In this document: piece after piece, positions 24,583-33,929 of the stretch
Numbering within the stretch: position 1 is the first letter of the stretch
Layout: each line of letters opens with the position of its first letter
DNA from: Gillisella vitis
GTDB taxonomy: Bacteria; Pseudomonadota; Alphaproteobacteria; Rhizobiales; Rhizobiaceae
Direction: 5' to 3'
DNA: 64,000 bases
NCBI RefSeq assembly: GCF_014204625.1
Contig: NZ_JACHLU010000001.1
Coordinates: forward strand, 62,001-126,000
The notes under the pieces: generated by a model
Database searches by the model: none
What the model was told of the DNA's origin: nothing
What the model saw: only the letters and a program-made list of their open reading frames with translations
Translations under genes and position numbers: made by a program

Positions 24583-25815
24583 ATGGCATTGAAAAGATTT
24601 GCGCTTTTAAGCGCGCTGGCGCTGGCCGGGGTGTCGCTGTCTGGAGTCGCAGCCAAAGCGGAAGATGTAACCTTGCGGCTGTGGTCGCTGGATAAGGATA
24701 TTCAGCCAGCCCCCAATCTGGTCAAGCAGTTCAATGCGCTGAACAATGGTATCAAGATTGAATATCGGTTGATCCAGTTTGATGATGTTGTCATCGAGGC
24801 CATGCGCGCCTACGCCACCGGCCAGGCGCCCGATATTATCGCCATTGACAATCCAGACCATGCGCTGTTTGCCTCAAAGGGAGCGTTTCTTGATCTCACC
24901 AGGATGATTGCAACATCGCACGAAATTAAGCCTGCAAACTATTTTCCCGGCCCGCTGGCGTCGGTAACATGGAATGGCAAATATTACGGTGTGCCGAAAG
25001 CCACCAACACCATTGCGCTTTACTACAACAAGGACATGTTCAAGGCCAAAGGGCTTGATCCTGCCATGCCGCCGCAGACATGGGATGAGCTTTTGAGCGA
25101 TGCTCGCAAGCTCACCGATCCGGCCAAAAATGTCTATGGTCTGGCCTTCTCCGCCAAGGCCAGCGAAGAGGGCACGTTCCAGTTTCTCCCCTGGGCACAA
25201 ATGGGCGGTGGTGGCTATGACCACATCAATGCGCCGGGCGCGGTGAAGGCGCTGGAGGTCTGGAAAACCATCATGAGTGAAAAACTGGCATCGCCGGATT
25301 CACTCACCCGTGGTCAATGGGATTCCACTGGAACGTTCAACTCCGGCAATGCCGCCATGGCGATTTCCGGCCCTTGGGAGCTGGACCGGATGGTGAAAGA
25401 GGCAAAGTTTGATTGGGCCGTGGCGCTTTTGCCGGTGCCGCAGCAAGGGGCAGAGCGCTCATCGGGCATGGGGGATTTCAACTGGGCTATTTTCTCCTCC
25501 ACCAAACACCCTGCCGAAGCCTTCAAGGCGCTGGAATATTTTGCTTCGCAAGACAAGGACATGTTCAAGAACTTTGGCCAACTGCCCGCCCGCTCTGACA
25601 TTGCCATTCCGCCGACGGGTGAACCTTTAAAAGATGCGGCGCTGAAAGTGTTCGTTGAACAGTTGAAATATGCCAAGCCTCGCGGACCAAGCCCTGTCTG
25701 GACCAAAGTGTCCAAGGCTATTCAGGATGCCATACAGGCTGCCCTGACAGGTCAGGCCACGCCGAAAGATGCACTTGATCAGGCTGCCGTGAAAATCAAG
25801 GCTGCTCTCGGTTAA
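24583..25815 (+). CDS. sugar ABC importer binding protein (family 1)
   Basis: The 410-residue protein has a signal peptide ([26 protein letters not shown]) and the family 1 sugar-binding pattern: [58 protein letters not shown] and [19 protein letters not shown] 24583 follows GGAGGAGG. It is the receptor for the two permeases and ATPase downstream. A long inverted repeat separates it from the permease genes. The substrate is probably an oligosaccharide or polyol. Confidence 0.92.
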   Translation: MALKRFALLSALALAGVSLSGVAAKAEDVTLRLWSLDKDIQPAPNLVKQFNALNNGIKIEYRLIQFDDVVIEAMRAYATGQAPDIIAIDNPDHALFASKGAFLDLTRMIATSHEIKPANYFPGPLASVTWNGKYYGVPKATNTIALYYNKDMFKAKGLDPAMPPQTWDELLSDARKLTDPAKNVYGLAFSAKASEEGTFQFLPWAQMGGGGYDHINAPGAVKALEVWKTIMSEKLASPDSLTRGQWDSTGTFNSGNAAMAISGPWELDRMVKEAKFDWAVALLPVPQQGAERSSGMGDFNWAIFSSTKHPAEAFKALEYFASQDKDMFKNFGQLPARSDIAIPPTGEPLKDAALKVFVEQLKYAKPRGPSPVWTKVSKAIQDAIQAALTGQATPKDALDQAAVKIKAALG

Positions 25816-25830
25816 GCAGAGTTGAGAGAA

Positions 25831-25980
25831 CCCCTCCCCAACCCTCCCCACAAGGGGGAGGGGGCCTGTCCCTATACGACGTAACCTCATGATTTTCCAC
25901 CATAGATCACAGGGTGGCACGATGTTTACGATGCATTCGGGGTGCTCCCTCCCCCTTGTGGAGAGGGTTGGGGAGGGGCC
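25831..25980. repeat. inverted repeat between binding-protein and permease genes
   Basis: A C-rich arm at 25831-25865 (CCCCTCCCCAACCCTCCCCA then CAAGGGGGAGGG) is repeated in reverse at 25947-25980 with one mismatch, and each arm also folds on itself. The spacer is about 80 bp. This resembles the abundant rhizobial intergenic palindromes. It lies inside the operon, so it may end or stabilise the upstream message. The stretch 25816-26124 contains no gene. Confidence 0.75.
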
Positions 25981-26124
25981 TTTTTTCGAGCGTTTGCATT
26001 GTCGTTACGTGAAAAGCGAAATGGCTCTCACGAGCCCTCATCCTTTCCTCCCCGTCGGGGCTGCATCATCCAGCTTTTGAATGCAGCCCCGCATGGAGAC
26101 ACAGACGGAGCAAAGAAAAGTCCC

Positions 26125-27027
26125 ATGAAACGTATCGTGTCCAGCATGATCGACGGGCGCGGCTTTGACCTTGGCCTTGTCGGTATTCCCCTCGCTTTCC
26201 TCTTGCTGCTGTCGGGCTTGCCGCTTTTATACAATGTGGTGATGAGCTTTCAGCAGGTTGATATGTTCAGCCTCGGCACCTTCAACCGCCCTTTTGTTGG
26301 CTTTCAGAATTACATTGATCTGATGGCGCAGCCGGAAGCCTGGCCCATTTTGGGCAATACCGCGATTTTTGTCGTTGCCTCCATTGCTGGGCAATTCCTG
26401 TTGGGCTTTGGACTGGCCCTGTTCTTTGGCGTGGATTTTCCCTGCGCACGCTGGCTTCGGGGTCTGTTTCTGGTGTCGTGGATCATGCCCGGTCTTGTGG
26501 TGGGAGCGACATGGAACTGGATATTGTCCGGCGATTTTGGCGTGTTCAATTATGTGTTGCGCGAAAGCGGGTTGATGAGCGCCAATATCTTCTGGCGGTC
26601 TGATCCGCATTATTCCCTCTGGGCGGTGATTATTGCCAATATCTGGCTCGGCACCTCGTTCAATATGATCCTGCTGTCGGTTGGTTTGGCGGGCATTTCC
26701 AAAGACCTCTATGAGGCGGCAGAGCTTGATGGCGCAAACGTCTTTCAGCGGTTTTTCACCATCACCCTACCGATGATGCGTTCCTCCATCGGCGCGCTGG
26801 TGTCGCTGGGGCTAATTTTCACGCTGCAACAATTTGATCTGTTTGCGGCGATTACCTCCGGTGGCCCGGCCAATTCCTCCAATGTCGCGCAATATTGGGC
26901 GTGGGATCTTTCCTTCCGCCAATATGATTTTGCCAAGGGGGCGACTGTGTCGGTGATCATGATTATTTTCGTGGTGTTTGCATCGCTGGTCTACGTCCGC
27001 TCCACACGCCATGAGGTGCGCGGATGA
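26125..27027 (+). CDS. sugar ABC importer permease 1 (MalF/UgpA type)
   Basis: A 300-residue permease with six membrane segments and the coupling loop EAAELDGANVFQRFFTITLPMM. The start is ATG 26125 (MKRIVSSMIDGRG); the open frame further upstream runs through the inverted repeat and is not protein-like. Its ribosome site is weak. It overlaps the next permease gene by 4 bp (ATGA) and pairs with that product in the inner membrane. Confidence 0.9.
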   Translation: MKRIVSSMIDGRGFDLGLVGIPLAFLLLLSGLPLLYNVVMSFQQVDMFSLGTFNRPFVGFQNYIDLMAQPEAWPILGNTAIFVVASIAGQFLLGFGLALFFGVDFPCARWLRGLFLVSWIMPGLVVGATWNWILSGDFGVFNYVLRESGLMSANIFWRSDPHYSLWAVIIANIWLGTSFNMILLSVGLAGISKDLYEAAELDGANVFQRFFTITLPMMRSSIGALVSLGLIFTLQQFDLFAAITSGGPANSSNVAQYWAWDLSFRQYDFAKGATVSVIMIIFVVFASLVYVRSTRHEVRG

Positions 27028-27851
27028 GCGACATTGCACGCAACCGTCTGATGCTGGTCATCGCCCTATGTATGGCGGCCATCTACCTGTTTCCGCTCTA
27101 TTGGATGTATATCACGGCGCTGAAAACCGGCTCGGCCATGTTTGCCACGCCACCGCAATTTCTGCCGCATGATCCGCAATGGGGCGTCTATGCCGATGTC
27201 TGGCAAAGCCGCAACATGGGCCGTTATCTGTGGAACTCCACCGTGATTGCCCTTGGCTCGGTCAGCCTTGTCTGTCTGCTGGGCGTAGGCTGCGCCTATG
27301 TGCTGGCGCGATACCGCAACCCTTGGGTCGATGCGGGCCTGTTTCTGATTTTGATGCTTCAGGTTTTGCCAGCATCCTTGATGATCACGCCGATTTTCGT
27401 TGGCTTTTCACAACTTGGCTTGCTGGAAACACCACGCTTTGCTGTCATTCTGGCAGTCACTGCCAAAAGTATGCCCTTCTTTGTGGTGTTGGTGCGCACA
27501 ACCTTCATGAGCGTGCCGATGGAGCTGGAAGAAGCGGCACTGGTCGATGGCAATTCACGGATTGGCGCGTTTTTCAATATCGTGCTGCCGCTGGCCCGCA
27601 ATGGCATTCTCGTCAGCGCGATTTTGATTTTCATGCAGGCATTTGGCGAATTTGTTTACTCGAAATCGCTCATTCAGGCCGTGGAATTGCAGCCCGCAAG
27701 CGTTGGCCTGAACAGCTTCATGGGCCCCAACACCAATGAATGGAATGGTATCATGGCCTATGCCTCGATCTACGTCACGCCGATCCTCGCCATCTTTGTT
27801 CTTTTGCAGCGCCGCATTGTCTCCGGCCTCACATCGGGAGCCCTCAAATGA
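27024..27851 (+). CDS. sugar ABC importer permease 2 (MalG/UgpE type)
   Basis: A 275-residue permease with six membrane segments (YLFPLYWMYITALK near the N-terminus) and the coupling loop EEAALVDGNSRIGAFFNIVLPL. This matches the MalG branch. Overlaps of 4 bp on both sides show tight translational coupling with permease 1 and the ATPase. Confidence 0.92.
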   Translation: MSDIARNRLMLVIALCMAAIYLFPLYWMYITALKTGSAMFATPPQFLPHDPQWGVYADVWQSRNMGRYLWNSTVIALGSVSLVCLLGVGCAYVLARYRNPWVDAGLFLILMLQVLPASLMITPIFVGFSQLGLLETPRFAVILAVTAKSMPFFVVLVRTTFMSVPMELEEAALVDGNSRIGAFFNIVLPLARNGILVSAILIFMQAFGEFVYSKSLIQAVELQPASVGLNSFMGPNTNEWNGIMAYASIYVTPILAIFVLLQRRIVSGLTSGALK

Positions 27852-28918
27852 CCCTTCAGATCGAATTGAACGGCGTGAACAAATATTACGGTGCCTTTCA
27901 CGCGCTGAAAAACATTGATCTGGCCATTGAAAAAGGCAGTTTTGTAGCGCTGGTTGGTCCTTCCGGCTGCGGAAAATCCACCCTGCTGCGCTCACTGGCC
28001 GGACTTGAGAAAATCTCCACTGGTGAGATGAAAATAGCCGGTGACCTGATGACCAATGTGCCGCCGCGAAAGCGCGATGTGGCCATGGTGTTTCAATCCT
28101 ATGCGCTCTATCCGCATATGACGGTTGAGGAAAACCTCACCTACAGCCTGCGCATTCGCGGCGTAAAAAAGCTGGAAGCCCGCAAAGCCGCCGAAGAGGT
28201 GGCAACCACTACCGGGCTGATGCCTTTGCTAAAACGCTATCCACGCGAGCTTTCCGGCGGCCAGCGCCAGCGCGTGGCCATGAGCCGAGCCATTATCCGT
28301 AATCCGAAAGCATTTTTGTTTGATGAGCCGCTCTCCAACCTCGATGCATCGTTGCGAGTGCATATGCGCAAGGAAATCCGCCTGCTGCATGATCGGTTGA
28401 AAGCCACCTCCGTCTACGTCACCCATGATCAAATCGAAGCCATGACCATGGCCGACCATGTGGTGGTGATGCGCGATGGCGTGATCGAGCAGCAAGGCCA
28501 TCCGCTCGCGCTGTATGATAAACCCGCCAATCGTTTTGTGGCAGGCTTTATTGGCTCGCCTGCCATGAATTTCATTCCAGCCGTGGTGTCTGCTGATGGA
28601 CGAAGCCTTGACCTTGCTTTTGGCACTCGAACAGAAACACTGAACCATCACACCCATTTACCCTCTGGACAAAAGCTGGTGGTGGGTCTGCGGCCCGAAA
28701 ATCTATCCCTGCTGCCTCCGGGAGAAGGCAATTTTGACATTACCATCGCCTTGGTCGAATCCACCGGCTCGTCCACCTATCTCACCACCTTGACAGAGCC
28801 TGAGCTGACGATTGTTGTGGCCGGTGGACGCAATATCAGGTCAAGAGATCGGCTGGGCGTAAGAGTAGAACCATCGGCAGTTCATCTTTTTGATCTGGAG
28901 ACTGGGAAGCGAATTTAG
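27848..28918 (+). CDS. sugar ABC importer ATPase (UgpC/MalK type)
   Basis: The 356-residue ATPase has Walker A GPSGCGKST, the signature LSGGQRQRVAMSR, Walker B AFLFDEPLSNLDASLR, the switch VTHDQIEAMTMADHVVVM, and a C-terminal TOBE/regulatory domain (VVGLRPENLSLL). ATG 27848 overlaps the permease stop. It is the last gene of the LacI-controlled operon; nothing notable lies in the 92 bp between it and the converging recQ gene. Confidence 0.93.
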   Translation: MTLQIELNGVNKYYGAFHALKNIDLAIEKGSFVALVGPSGCGKSTLLRSLAGLEKISTGEMKIAGDLMTNVPPRKRDVAMVFQSYALYPHMTVEENLTYSLRIRGVKKLEARKAAEEVATTTGLMPLLKRYPRELSGGQRQRVAMSRAIIRNPKAFLFDEPLSNLDASLRVHMRKEIRLLHDRLKATSVYVTHDQIEAMTMADHVVVMRDGVIEQQGHPLALYDKPANRFVAGFIGSPAMNFIPAVVSADGRSLDLAFGTRTETLNHHTHLPSGQKLVVGLRPENLSLLPPGEGNFDITIALVESTGSSTYLTTLTEPELTIVVAGGRNIRSRDRLGVRVEPSAVHLFDLETGKRI

Positions 28919-29010
28919 GGTTTGCGAGGGATAAGTAGTCCATAAATGCACATAGTTATGCAACATGGATCAGAATCCAAGCCACCCCAGACGTCGTGTG
29001 ATGTCGGTCT

Positions 29011-30882
29011 TTATGCGTGATTTCTGATAACCTCCAGAAACGCATCGCCATAACGCTCCAGCTTGGATTGCCCGACACCGGAAATGCCGAGTAAGTCTTG
29101 ACTGTTCATCGGCCGCTCTGTGGCAAAGGCCACAAGTGTGGTATCGGGAAACACCATATAGGGCGCAATGGCCAGTTCTTTGGCGATGCTCAGGCGCGTC
29201 GTGCGCAGGGCCTCGAACAGTTCCATATCATCCCCGGCCAGCGCCGATTTGGCATTGGCAGAGCTGGGTGATGCGGCGCGCGATGCCTTGCCCTTGGTGG
29301 GACGGTCTTTGCGGAACCGCACTTCGCGCTCGCGCTTGAACACGGCGCGGGCCTCATCGGCCAGTTTCAAGGCACCATAGGCCTCATGATCCACCGTAAT
29401 CAGGCCCGCCGCCAGCAATTGCCGATAGACCGATTGCCATGTTTTTACCGGCAAATCCTTGCCCGCCCCAAACACCGGCATATCGACATGACCAAAGCGA
29501 ATGGTGCGCTCATTTTCATTGCCCATCAGCACATCAATCAAATGGCCTGCGCCAAAGCGTTGCCCGGTGCGGTAAACGGCAGCGAGCGCCTTGATGGCGG
29601 CGTCTGTGCCATCCCATGTTTCCACCGGCTTGAGACAGGTGTCGCAATTGCCGCATCCGCCAGCATGGGCCTCGCCGAAATGGGCCAGAATGGCTTGCCT
29701 GCGGCAGCCGGGGGTTTCGCAGATCGCCAGAAGGGCGTTCAGCTTGGCGCGCTCCACCCGTTTGACATCATTACTGGAATTACCTTCGTCAATCATCCGG
29801 CCGCGCTGAATCACATCGGCCATACCATAGGCCATCCACACATCCGATGGCAGGCCGTCGCGGCCAGCGCGTCCGGTTTCCTGATAATAGGCCTCGACGG
29901 AGCCGGGCAAATCCAGATGCGCCACATAGCGCACATTGGGCTTGTCAATACCCATGCCAAATGCGACGGTGGCGACAAGGCAGAGGTTTTCCTCACGCAG
30001 GAAGGCATCCTGATGTCTGTCTCGCAACTCTCGGTCCATGCCAGCATGATAGGGCAGGGCATAAATGCCTTGCGCGTTCAGCCATTCCGCCGTGTCTTCA
30101 ACCTTGGCCCGCGACAGGCAATAGACAATGCCGCTTGAGCCTTTATGACGCGACAAAAAACGCAGCAATTGCTGGCGCGGCTGATCGCGCTCCACAATCT
30201 CATAGGCAATATTGGGCCGATCAAACGAGGTGGTGAACACCTGCGCCTGATGCAGCGCCAGCTTGTCGATAATATCCTCGCGGGTGTGCGGATCGGCGGT
30301 GGCAGTCAGCGCTATGCGCGGCACGCCGGGGTAGCTCTCGGCCAGATGGCCAAGCTCCCGATATTCAGGGCGAAAATCATGCCCCCATTGCGAGACGCAA
30401 TGAGCTTCATCAATGGCAAACAGCGCAATTTTGGCATTGCCCATCACCTCTTTAAAGGCAGGCGTCACAATGCGTTCCGGCGTGACATAGAGAAGATCAA
30501 GGGCGTTGTTGGCAATTTTGCTGCGCACCTCAACAAACTCTTCACGGGTGAGCGAGGAGTTCAGGGCAGCGGCCCGCACGCCCAATTGTTGCAAAGCCTG
30601 TACCTGATCGCGCATCAAGGCAATCAGCGGCGATACCACAACACCCACCCCATCGCGGCAGAGTGCGGGAATTTGAAAACACAGGGATTTGCCGGCGCCA
30701 GTGGGAAACAGCACGACGGCATCGCCACCGGAGACCACTTGCGCAATCACATCGGCCTGCTTGCCCCGAAATGAGGGGTAGCCATAAATCGTTTGCAGAA
30801 TGGAGAGCGGGTTTTTCACGGCCCCATCATCAAACAGGCAATCAAGGCTGCTCTTTTTCTGGTGCGCTGTGCCGTTTTCCAT
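29011..30882 (-). CDS. recQ: ATP-dependent DNA helicase RecQ
   Basis: The 623-residue 3'-5' helicase has the superfamily 2 motifs in order: [20 protein letters not shown], Walker [28 protein letters not shown] (DEAH box), [33 protein letters not shown] and ETGRAGRDG. The RecQ zinc cysteines (CETPGCRRQ...CGNCDTC) and a C-terminal HRDC domain ([16 protein letters not shown]...[14 protein letters not shown]) are intact. ATG 30882 starts at [10 protein letters not shown]; the frame extends to 30999 without family features. RecQ works in replication fork repair and recombination. A second chromosomal copy is possible, since this is an accessory replicon. Confidence 0.95.
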   Translation of the reverse strand: MENGTAHQKKSSLDCLFDDGAVKNPLSILQTIYGYPSFRGKQADVIAQVVSGGDAVVLFPTGAGKSLCFQIPALCRDGVGVVVSPLIALMRDQVQALQQLGVRAAALNSSLTREEFVEVRSKIANNALDLLYVTPERIVTPAFKEVMGNAKIALFAIDEAHCVSQWGHDFRPEYRELGHLAESYPGVPRIALTATADPHTREDIIDKLALHQAQVFTTSFDRPNIAYEIVERDQPRQQLLRFLSRHKGSSGIVYCLSRAKVEDTAEWLNAQGIYALPYHAGMDRELRDRHQDAFLREENLCLVATVAFGMGIDKPNVRYVAHLDLPGSVEAYYQETGRAGRDGLPSDVWMAYGMADVIQRGRMIDEGNSSNDVKRVERAKLNALLAICETPGCRRQAILAHFGEAHAGGCGNCDTCLKPVETWDGTDAAIKALAAVYRTGQRFGAGHLIDVLMGNENERTIRFGHVDMPVFGAGKDLPVKTWQSVYRQLLAAGLITVDHEAYGALKLADEARAVFKREREVRFRKDRPTKGKASRAASPSSANAKSALAGDDMELFEALRTTRLSIAKELAIAPYMVFPDTTLVAFATERPMNSQDLLGISGVGQSKLERYGDAFLEVIRNHA

Positions 30883-31049
30883 AGGTGATATTTCAATCCA
30901 TAAATCTTTGAGCGCACCAATATGACACCGGGATGCAATAGTCACATGATAAAATATTCCCCACGGGTTTGAATAGCTCCAAAATCGGCGCGTCGGCAAA
31001 GGGGTTCAATTTGACCGCGTCAACAATAGAAGACATAGTCCACAACGGG

Positions 31050-31078
31050 ATCACGGATCAGGGTTCGTGATATTTTTT
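31050..31078 (+). terminator. terminator-like hairpin in the leader of the GS-like gene
   Basis: ATCACG-GATCAGGGTT-CGTGAT is followed by A and six T (31073-31078), then the ribosome site and ATG at 31095. It has the form of a small intrinsic terminator only 17 nt before the start codon, with no gene upstream on this strand. It could be an attenuator. Confidence 0.5.
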
Positions 31079-31094
31079 ATGACAGGAGTTTTTT

Positions 31095-32447
31095 ATGCCT
31101 TCGACTATCGAAGCGCTTGGCAGTTCCATTGATGTGACAACAATTGACAGCGTTCAGGCAGTCGTCTGTGATCTGAATGGCATTTTGCGCGGCAAGCGCG
31201 TGCCGGTTGATCAGATCGAAAAGGTTCTCAACGGCGGTATCCGTATGCCTCTTTCCATTGTCGGCGTCGACATCTGGGGCGAGGATATTGTCGGCAGCTC
31301 TCTTGTGTTTGCCAATGGTGATATTGACGGAATCTGCGCCAATACCGGACGCGGTGCCCTGCCGGTGGGCTGGACGCTGAAGCCCAGCGCCGTTGTGCCG
31401 CTGTGGCTGGTCAAGGAAAATGGTGATCCCTTTCTGGCCGATCCCCGTCAGGCGCTGGCTGCGATTGTACGGCAATATCATGCGCTGGGCCTGCGCCCGG
31501 TTGTGGCGTCTGAGATGGAATTTTATCTGGTGGACCCGGAGCCGGATCACGCCGAGCCGCCGATTTCGCCCTATACCGGCAAGCGGCTCGACTCGGATGC
31601 CATTCTCTCCATCGATGAGCTGGATGATTTTGGCGAGTTTTTCTCGGATGTCTATGCCGAGTGCAAGCGCCAGAATGTGCCCGCCGATTCGGCCGTGGCC
31701 GAAAACGGCATTGGCCAGTTCGAGATCAATTTGCTGCACACCAGCGATCCACTCAAAGCGGCCGATGACGCCCTATTTTTGAAACGCATCGTCAAGGGTG
31801 TGGCCCGCAAACATCGACTGGCTGCCACCTTCATGGCCAAGCCCTATGGCGGGCGTTCGGGCAGCGGTATGCATATGCATTTCAGCATTATCGATGCCGA
31901 CGGAAAAAATATTTTTGATGATGGCACGGCGGAAGGCTCCGATGTGATGAAACATGCTGTTGCAGGCCTGCTGCGTGGCATGGAAGAAACCACGCTGCTG
32001 TTTGCCCCGCATTTCAACTCCTATCGCCGCTTGCGGCCCGACACCCATGCGCCCACCAAGATTTCCTGGGGCTATGAAAACCGCACGGCAGCTATCCGCA
32101 TTCCCGGCGGTAAAACCGAGGCACGGCGTATCGAGCACCGCGTTGCCGGGGCAGATGCAAATCCCTATCTGGTCATGGCAGCTATTTTGGGGGCCGCGCT
32201 GGTGGGTATTCGCAACAAGTGGACGCCGCCAGAGCCAACATCGGGCCGGGCCTATCAGGGGCGGGGTGCCAGCATTCCGGTGGAATGGGGTGCCGCTGTT
32301 ACGGCCTTTGAAAACGGCTCGATTGTGCCGGAAATTTTTGATGCTGAGCTTCGCGCCATGCTGATTGCCTGCAAACGGCAGGAAATCGCCGGTTTTGCTG
32401 AACAAGTGACCGATTTTGAATTCGGTGCCTATCTGGAAATTGTCTGA
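31095..32447 (+). CDS. glutamine synthetase-like enzyme, probably glutamyl-polyamine synthetase
   Basis: The 450-residue protein has the glutamine synthetase layout. The N-terminal beta-grasp part is VQAVVCDLNGILRGKRVP; the catalytic part has SEMEFYLVD, ENGIGQFEINL, FMAKPYGGRSGSGMHMHFSI, SYRRLRPDTHAPTKISWGYENRTAAIRIP and EHRVAGADANPYLVMAA. This matches the PuuA-type group, which joins glutamate to putrescine or another amine using ATP. The stop overlaps the start of an FAD oxidase by one base (TGATG), the PuuA-PuuB arrangement. True ammonia assimilation is unlikely. The amine is uncertain. Confidence 0.88.
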   Translation: MPSTIEALGSSIDVTTIDSVQAVVCDLNGILRGKRVPVDQIEKVLNGGIRMPLSIVGVDIWGEDIVGSSLVFANGDIDGICANTGRGALPVGWTLKPSAVVPLWLVKENGDPFLADPRQALAAIVRQYHALGLRPVVASEMEFYLVDPEPDHAEPPISPYTGKRLDSDAILSIDELDDFGEFFSDVYAECKRQNVPADSAVAENGIGQFEINLLHTSDPLKAADDALFLKRIVKGVARKHRLAATFMAKPYGGRSGSGMHMHFSIIDADGKNIFDDGTAEGSDVMKHAVAGLLRGMEETTLLFAPHFNSYRRLRPDTHAPTKISWGYENRTAAIRIPGGKTEARRIEHRVAGADANPYLVMAAILGAALVGIRNKWTPPEPTSGRAYQGRGASIPVEWGAAVTAFENGSIVPEIFDAELRAMLIACKRQEIAGFAEQVTDFEFGAYLEIV

Positions 32448-33760
32448 TGAGCGCGTCCAAAAAATCCTATGCCGGCAACGGCTCTTATCCCGATAGCTAT
32501 TATGCGGCCTCGCGCAATATCGTGCGCGTGCCCAAAATTCTGGAAGGGGAGATCACCGCCGATGTGGCCGTGCTGGGCGCTGGTTATTCGGGCCTGTCCA
32601 CCGCCATTCATCTGGCGGAAAAGGGCTATAAGGTTGTAATTGTCGAAGGGGCCAATGTTGGCTGGGGTGCCTCCGGCCGCAATGGCGGGCAGGTGGTCAA
32701 TGGTCTCAACGCCAGCCTTGATACCATCACCCGCCGCTATGGTCAGGAAGCAGGGGCCTTCGTTGGCAGCCTGATCCAGGAGGGCGGGAAAGTCATTCGT
32801 CGCCTCGTCAGCCAGTATGATATTCAATGCGATCTGAAGCCGGGCAATATCTATGCCGCCTACACCAAGGCCCATATGAAAGAGCTGGAGCATAAAAAGG
32901 CGCTATGGCAATCGCACGGCATGGACGATCATCAATTGCTCGACAAAGACATGATCCGAAAGCTCGTCAATACCGATGCCTATATCGGCGGTATGCTGGA
33001 CACCACGGGCGGCCACCTTCATCCGCTTAATCTGACACTGGGAGAGGCCGCAGCATTTGAATCCCTTGGCGGCGTGGTTTTTGAACAATCACCAGCCATT
33101 CGCGTGGATCACGAGGCCGAAAAACCCTCGATCATCACCGCCAGAGGGCGGGTCACAGCCAACACCGTGGTGCTGTGCGGCAATGCCTATCTGGGCCATG
33201 TGGTGCCCAAACTGGTATCGCGCGTCATGCCCGTCTCCACTCAGATGATGGCAACAGCACCTTTGGGTGAAGCGCAGGCCAAAGGGCTTATTCCAAGTGA
33301 CATGTGCGTGGAGGATGTGCGCTATATTCTCGATTATTTCCGCCTTTCTGCCGATAATCGGCTGATTTTTGGCGGTGGAACGGTCTATGGCGGCACGGAT
33401 GCTGCCGATGTGCGGGCAAAGCTCAGGCCCAATCTGGAAAAGGTGTTTCCGCAGCTCAAGGGCGTAAAGATCGACTATGCCTGGAATGGCAACTTCGCCC
33501 TGTCGTTCTCGCGCGTGCCGCAGATGGGGCGGATTGGCAAAAACACCTATTTTGCCCATGGCTATAGCGGCCACGGCGTGACCGGCTCGCATCTGTTTGG
33601 CAAGATTTTAAGCGAAGTGATCAGCGGTGCTGATTCCAGCCGGTTTGATCAATTTGCCAAATTACCATGGATACCCTTTCCGGGTGGGCGGATGTTCCGG
33701 GCGCAATATTCCACCATTGGATCGTGGTGGTATCAGTTCAAGGACGCCTTTGGCCTGTGA
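32447..33760 (+). CDS. FAD-dependent oxidase, probably gamma-glutamyl-polyamine oxidase
   Basis: The 437-residue protein has a DAO-type FAD fold: VAVLGAGYSGLSTAIHLAEKGYKVVIVEG (dinucleotide site, about residues 40-68), GWGASGRNGGQVVNGLN (typical of PuuB-like oxidases) and RMGRIGKNTYFAHGYSGHGVTGS-like C-terminus. PuuB oxidises gamma-glutamylputrescine to the aldehyde with release of ammonia or amine. It is translationally coupled to the synthetase gene. No aldehyde dehydrogenase or glutamyl hydrolase follows, so the rest of the pathway must be encoded elsewhere. Confidence 0.87.
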   Translation: MSASKKSYAGNGSYPDSYYAASRNIVRVPKILEGEITADVAVLGAGYSGLSTAIHLAEKGYKVVIVEGANVGWGASGRNGGQVVNGLNASLDTITRRYGQEAGAFVGSLIQEGGKVIRRLVSQYDIQCDLKPGNIYAAYTKAHMKELEHKKALWQSHGMDDHQLLDKDMIRKLVNTDAYIGGMLDTTGGHLHPLNLTLGEAAAFESLGGVVFEQSPAIRVDHEAEKPSIITARGRVTANTVVLCGNAYLGHVVPKLVSRVMPVSTQMMATAPLGEAQAKGLIPSDMCVEDVRYILDYFRLSADNRLIFGGGTVYGGTDAADVRAKLRPNLEKVFPQLKGVKIDYAWNGNFALSFSRVPQMGRIGKNTYFAHGYSGHGVTGSHLFGKILSEVISGADSSRFDQFAKLPWIPFPGGRMFRAQYSTIGSWWYQFKDAFGL

Positions 33761-33856
33761 TTGGCCGTTATACCGGCTGCTCGGATTGTATCGATCCGCC
33801 CTTGCAAATTGATAAGTGTTGCATACCAACTCAAAATGGTAATTACTGTTGAAACC

Positions 33857-33887
33857 CATCAAGCCTGTCAGGAGGACAGGTTTGATG
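33857..33887 (+). terminator. hairpin after the FAD oxidase gene
   Basis: CATCAAGCCTGTC and GACAGGTTTGATG pair over 13 bp (one G-U) around AGGAG. It lies about 100 nt after the oxidase stop and 43 nt before the next start. No T-run follows directly, so it may be a terminator or a leader structure of the esterase gene. Confidence 0.5.
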
Positions 33888-33929
33888 ACGTTCTTGACAT
33901 AGATATTTTGGGCGAGGAGGACGCACACT

